A stretch of 64,000 nucleotides of DNA from an uncultured Selenomonadaceae bacterium (lineage in GTDB: Bacteria > Bacillota > Negativicutes > Selenomonadales > Selenomonadaceae): the NCBI GenBank assembly GCA_937902665.1, contig CALELM010000046.1, positions 1 to 64,000 on the forward strand, given 5' to 3'. Position numbers and translations under genes: made by a program. Positions 61,314 to 64,000 of the stretch are shown in pieces. Every line of letters starts with the position of its first letter. Position 1 is the first letter of the stretch. The notes beneath the pieces are model-generated. The model was not told where the DNA came from and did not search any database. It saw nothing but the letters and a program-made list of their open reading frames with translations.

Positions 61314-62564
61314 ATGGAAAACTATGACGAAGCTTTTGTTAACTGCCTGTGGGAGCAGGGAATGTTTCGCAGGGAGGATATTGCAGGGAAGGATTGTTTG
61401 GTGATTGGAGGCGAATATTGCTTAGGCAATGAGTCGTTTCCGGCGGAGATGAACAGGAGGTTGTTGCGTCTGGGGGCAAAGAATTGCCACAATTTAGTTT
61501 TGTTCAGTCATTTGCATATGGAGTCTTATTTGGATCTGACGGATGTGCAGGAAGCCGTTGGCGGGGTGCGGTACGATTTTCTTGTGGTTTTGAGCGGTAT
61601 GGAAACAACGAGAAATATTGTGGATGGGGTTCGGAAGCTGGGCAGAATATGCACCCCTGCTGCAAAAATCTTGGTGATTGCCCGTACCCCAAAGGATATC
61701 TCCACGAAGCATAAGCTGGCATGGTACGAGGACTGCTGGCGTTTTGATGCAAAGGATTTGGAACGTATTTTCAGCGGTGCGATGGGGCTTTTGTGTGCAG
61801 AGGACGAAGCAGGCGAGTATGTTGCCATGCTTTTGGAAGTGCCGTCCAACGGGTGTATTCTCCCTGCGGAATCGCAATGCCTGTACTATGTGCCGGCAGG
61901 GGAAAGAATGCTGACAGGGGATATGGGAAAGTATGGCTTTTTTCGAGATGAATCCCATCTGGATTGTGTCGGAATTAGATATCGTACGGACAAGTGCAGC
62001 TTGGACCACAACTATTTAAAGAAATATGAGCTTTTTTTGGAACGTTATCGGACGAAACAGATTCGTTTGCTGGAACTTGGAGTGTTCATGGGAAGCAGCT
62101 TGCAGATGTGGAAGGAATACTATCCGCAAGGTGAGATTTATGGCGTGGATATCATGGACTTCTGCAAGCAATTCGATGGGGAGCGGATTCATGTCCTGCA
62201 AAGGGATTTGTCAAAGCCGGATGAGGTAGCAGCTTTGAGGGAGATTCATCCGGATATCATTGTGGATGATGCGTCGCATGTCACAAGCCATCAGATTTTG
62301 GCATTGTTTACGTTGTTTGATTGTCTGCCGAGTGGTGGAATTTATATTATCGAAGATATGGAAACATCATTGAATATAAATCTTTTTCCGGGATATGTTG
62401 ATACGGAGCTGACGGCTTATGAGGTCTGTTCGAGGATTGCAGAAATCGTGGCACGGAAGAGTCCTGTGATGGAGGGACCATACAGCGAGGAGATCAACCG
62501 CATTGGAATGATGACGGAGATGGTATCCATCATGAAGGGAAGCTGCATTTTTATTAAGCGGTAA
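61314..62564 (+). CDS. SAM-dependent methyltransferase with extra N-terminal domain
   Basis: A 416-residue protein. The C-terminal half is a class I methyltransferase resembling sugar O-methyltransferases of the macrocin/CmcI type: IRLLELGVFMGSSLQMWKEYYP (SAM motif I near residue 252), IYGVDIMDFC, IIVDDASHVTSHQILALFTLFDCLPSGGIYIIEDME. The N-terminal 200 residues (VIGGEYCLGNESF, VRYDFLVVLSG) look like a second Rossmann-like domain I cannot name. It sits between the two paralogous glycosyltransferases, so methylation of a transferred sugar is the natural guess. GAGGGG precedes the ATG. Confidence 0.78.
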   Translation: MENYDEAFVNCLWEQGMFRREDIAGKDCLVIGGEYCLGNESFPAEMNRRLLRLGAKNCHNLVLFSHLHMESYLDLTDVQEAVGGVRYDFLVVLSGMETTRNIVDGVRKLGRICTPAAKILVIARTPKDISTKHKLAWYEDCWRFDAKDLERIFSGAMGLLCAEDEAGEYVAMLLEVPSNGCILPAESQCLYYVPAGERMLTGDMGKYGFFRDESHLDCVGIRYRTDKCSLDHNYLKKYELFLERYRTKQIRLLELGVFMGSSLQMWKEYYPQGEIYGVDIMDFCKQFDGERIHVLQRDLSKPDEVAALREIHPDIIVDDASHVTSHQILALFTLFDCLPSGGIYIIEDMETSLNINLFPGYVDTELTAYEVCSRIAEIVARKSPVMEGPYSEEINRIGMMTEMVSIMKGSCIFIKR

Positions 62565-62662
62565 GAGATGGTGAGTGGGGTGCTTAACATATCTTTTGTG
62601 ACAAGTGAAAATTGCGTTGTTCGGGCGTGGTGGGCGGAAAGCAATACAGAGGAGGGAGAAGG

Positions 62663-63814
62663 ATGGAGAAACTGGCGCTGGAGGATTTGAGGCAGGCGTA
62701 TGAGCTGGCAGAGAAAAACTATGATATTGAAGGACGTGCTGCTTGCATGCTGGCGGCGTTTGAGATGGTTTTGGAAGATCCTTCTCTGGAGGCTTTGGAT
62801 GCGGGGAAATTTTTTTCGGAGCGGGTGAAGGTTTTTTTGTTAGCTGCCTTGGATTATCTGCAAAAAGGGAATGGAAGGCTGGCCCGTTACTATCTTTCAC
62901 AAATGGATGAGGAGGTCTTGGCTGGTTCGGCATGGTTTCCGTGCTATGCATTTTATTTGGCGTGGGCATACGACCTTCTGGGCAAGGAGGAGACCGCCAA
63001 GGACTATTTGGAGAAGTACCTAAACGCTTTTCCAAAGGATGTACTGGCGATGCAGAACAGAAGGCTCTTTCAGCAGAGAGAGCAGAGGCAGTGGCAGAGA
63101 AGCTTGTCTTTGGAGCATGCAAAAACAGCCTATCGTGAGATACCTATTTTTATCAATTCAAGGGATCGTTTGGCATGCTTGCAGGAGCTTGTTTGCTGGC
63201 TTGTGGAAGCAGGTTATCGGTACATCATTATTTTGGATAATGCATCCACATACGCTCCGCTTTTGCGCTATTATGAGGAAATTCAAAAGCTGGGAATCAA
63301 TGTGGTTTTGCTGGAAAATCTTGGGCATCGGGCAATTTGGGAAAGCGGTATTCTGGATCAGTTGGATATTCAGGGACCATACGTCTATACGGATTCGGAT
63401 GTTGTGCCGGGTGATGCATGCCCTAAGGATTTTCTGCGAAAGTTTTTGGAAATTTTAAAGCGTTATCCGTATCTGCAAAAGGTAGGGAATGGGCTGTTCT
63501 ATGAGGACGTGACCTATTTTGATCGGGAAGCCACGAAAAAAATTGAGTCGAAGCACTATAAGATTCCTTTGGAACAGGAGGTCTTTTTTGCGGACGTAGA
63601 TACGACGATGGCACTTTATCGAAATGCAAGGCATTACCTGCGAGGACCTGCGGCAAGGGTGGCAGGAGACTGTCGGGCAAGGCATCTGCCGTGGTATTAT
63701 GACTATGGGAATCTTCCCGAGGATGAGCGATACTATATGGAGCATGCCGGCAATTCTTCCTCCATGAAGGAACTTAGCTGGAAGGCATGGAAAGCGAGAC
63801 AGGAAAATGGATGA
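62663..63814 (+). CDS. TPR-glycosyltransferase with DxD motif (family member B)
   Basis: Paralogue of the protein at 59967: helical N-terminus (AWFPCYAFYLAWAYDLLGKEETAKDYLEKYLN), then EIPIFINSRDRLACLQELVCWLVEAGYRY, ILDNASTYAPLLRYYEEI, VYTDSDVVPGDACPKDF, and PWYYDYGNLPEDERYYMEHAGNSSSM. All blocks are shared, so the two came from a duplication and may add related sugars. 383 residues; GGAGGGAGAAGG precedes ATG 62663. Confidence 0.75.
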   Translation: MEKLALEDLRQAYELAEKNYDIEGRAACMLAAFEMVLEDPSLEALDAGKFFSERVKVFLLAALDYLQKGNGRLARYYLSQMDEEVLAGSAWFPCYAFYLAWAYDLLGKEETAKDYLEKYLNAFPKDVLAMQNRRLFQQREQRQWQRSLSLEHAKTAYREIPIFINSRDRLACLQELVCWLVEAGYRYIIILDNASTYAPLLRYYEEIQKLGINVVLLENLGHRAIWESGILDQLDIQGPYVYTDSDVVPGDACPKDFLRKFLEILKRYPYLQKVGNGLFYEDVTYFDREATKKIESKHYKIPLEQEVFFADVDTTMALYRNARHYLRGPAARVAGDCRARHLPWYYDYGNLPEDERYYMEHAGNSSSMKELSWKAWKARQENG

Positions 63815-64000
63815 TGAGGGAATGAAAACAGATTGGCGGCAGATGGCTCGGCAGGCAGAGGAGGCCGGCCGCTACGGCTTGGAGGAACTTTTTTTTCAGC
63901 AGGCATTGACTTTTGGCTCGCAGGAGCAGGAGCTTTTGGAAGCGTATGGGGAGTTTCACGCAAGACAGGAACGGGAGAGCTGCGTTTTTTTGCAAGCAAT
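63807..64000 (+). CDS. Start of a further TPR-like gene (cut by the window end)
   Basis: The frame opened by ATG 63807, 8 nt inside the previous gene, reads through to the window end (about 64 codons: DWRQMARQAEEAGRYGLEEL, FGSQEQELLEAYGEFHARQ). Helical and charged, like the N-terminal parts of its neighbours, so probably another TPR-glycosyltransferase. ATG 63822 is another possible start. Confidence 0.6.
   Translation, partial: MDDEGMKTDWRQMARQAEEAGRYGLEELFFQQALTFGSQEQELLEAYGEFHARQERESCVFLQA

Overview
The window comes from a flagellated Firmicute with an outer membrane, most likely a Selenomonas-like member of the Negativicutes. Two things point there. First, typical Gram-positive gene orders (mbl-flgF-flgG; yvyF-flgM-flgN-flgK-flgL-fliW-csrA) sit beside genes that only an outer-membrane bacterium needs: the C-terminus of an autotransporter beta-barrel, the P-ring gene flgI, the L-ring gene flgH and the chaperone flgA. 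Second, there are no sporulation genes apart from domains shared with SpoIVB and SpoVK. No rRNA, tRNA or CRISPR array was seen.

Layout. 1-9.4 kb is a patchwork: the autotransporter tail, a double-AAA ATPase, a Tat-exported FAD oxidoreductase, a decayed NgoBV-like restriction-modification cassette with an intact vsr gene inside a 29-bp direct repeat, an HD-GYP protein, a hexokinase, and a 560-nt minus-strand transcription unit (promoter and terminator, no credible protein) that looks like a large non-coding RNA. 9.5-17.1 kb carries a REC-GGDEF-EAL protein, sugar enzymes, sucCD, a YvyF paralogue between two copies of a 150-bp inverted-repeat element, and L-lactate dehydrogenase. 17.5-23.3 kb is a rod/ring operon: mbl, flgF, flgG, flgA, flgH, flgI, flgJ. 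23.4-33.1 kb holds envelope and housekeeping genes: a phosphodiester glycosidase, an S55 peptidase, murA, a third copy of the repeat, an enhancer-binding-type regulator lacking GAFTGA, trmB, an ftsW/spoVE gene and a YgbA-like gene. 33.4-44.5 kb is the late flagellar operon from yvyF to flagellin.

44.5-64 kb is one tightly packed operon directly behind flagellin. It encodes very large glycosyltransferases: a protein with three GT2-TPR units, a single GT2-TPR protein, a 1660-residue protein with three SPINDLY/OGT-like (GT41) units, an 818-residue protein with one degenerate and one intact GT41 unit, a single GT41, a TPR protein, two related DxD glycosyltransferases flanking a methyltransferase, and the start of a further TPR gene. 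The simplest reading is a flagellin glycosylation island.

How it works together: FlgM (with its target sigma-28, not in this window) should time late genes. Two tandem sigma-28-type promoters precede flagellin, whose leader carries a GGA-loop hairpin plus a GGA-rich ribosome site, as expected of CsrA control relieved by FliW. FliS, FliT, two FlgN-like proteins and FlaG serve filament assembly, and the downstream enzymes probably decorate the filament. Starts given here are chosen from ribosome-binding sites and often differ from the longest possible frame.
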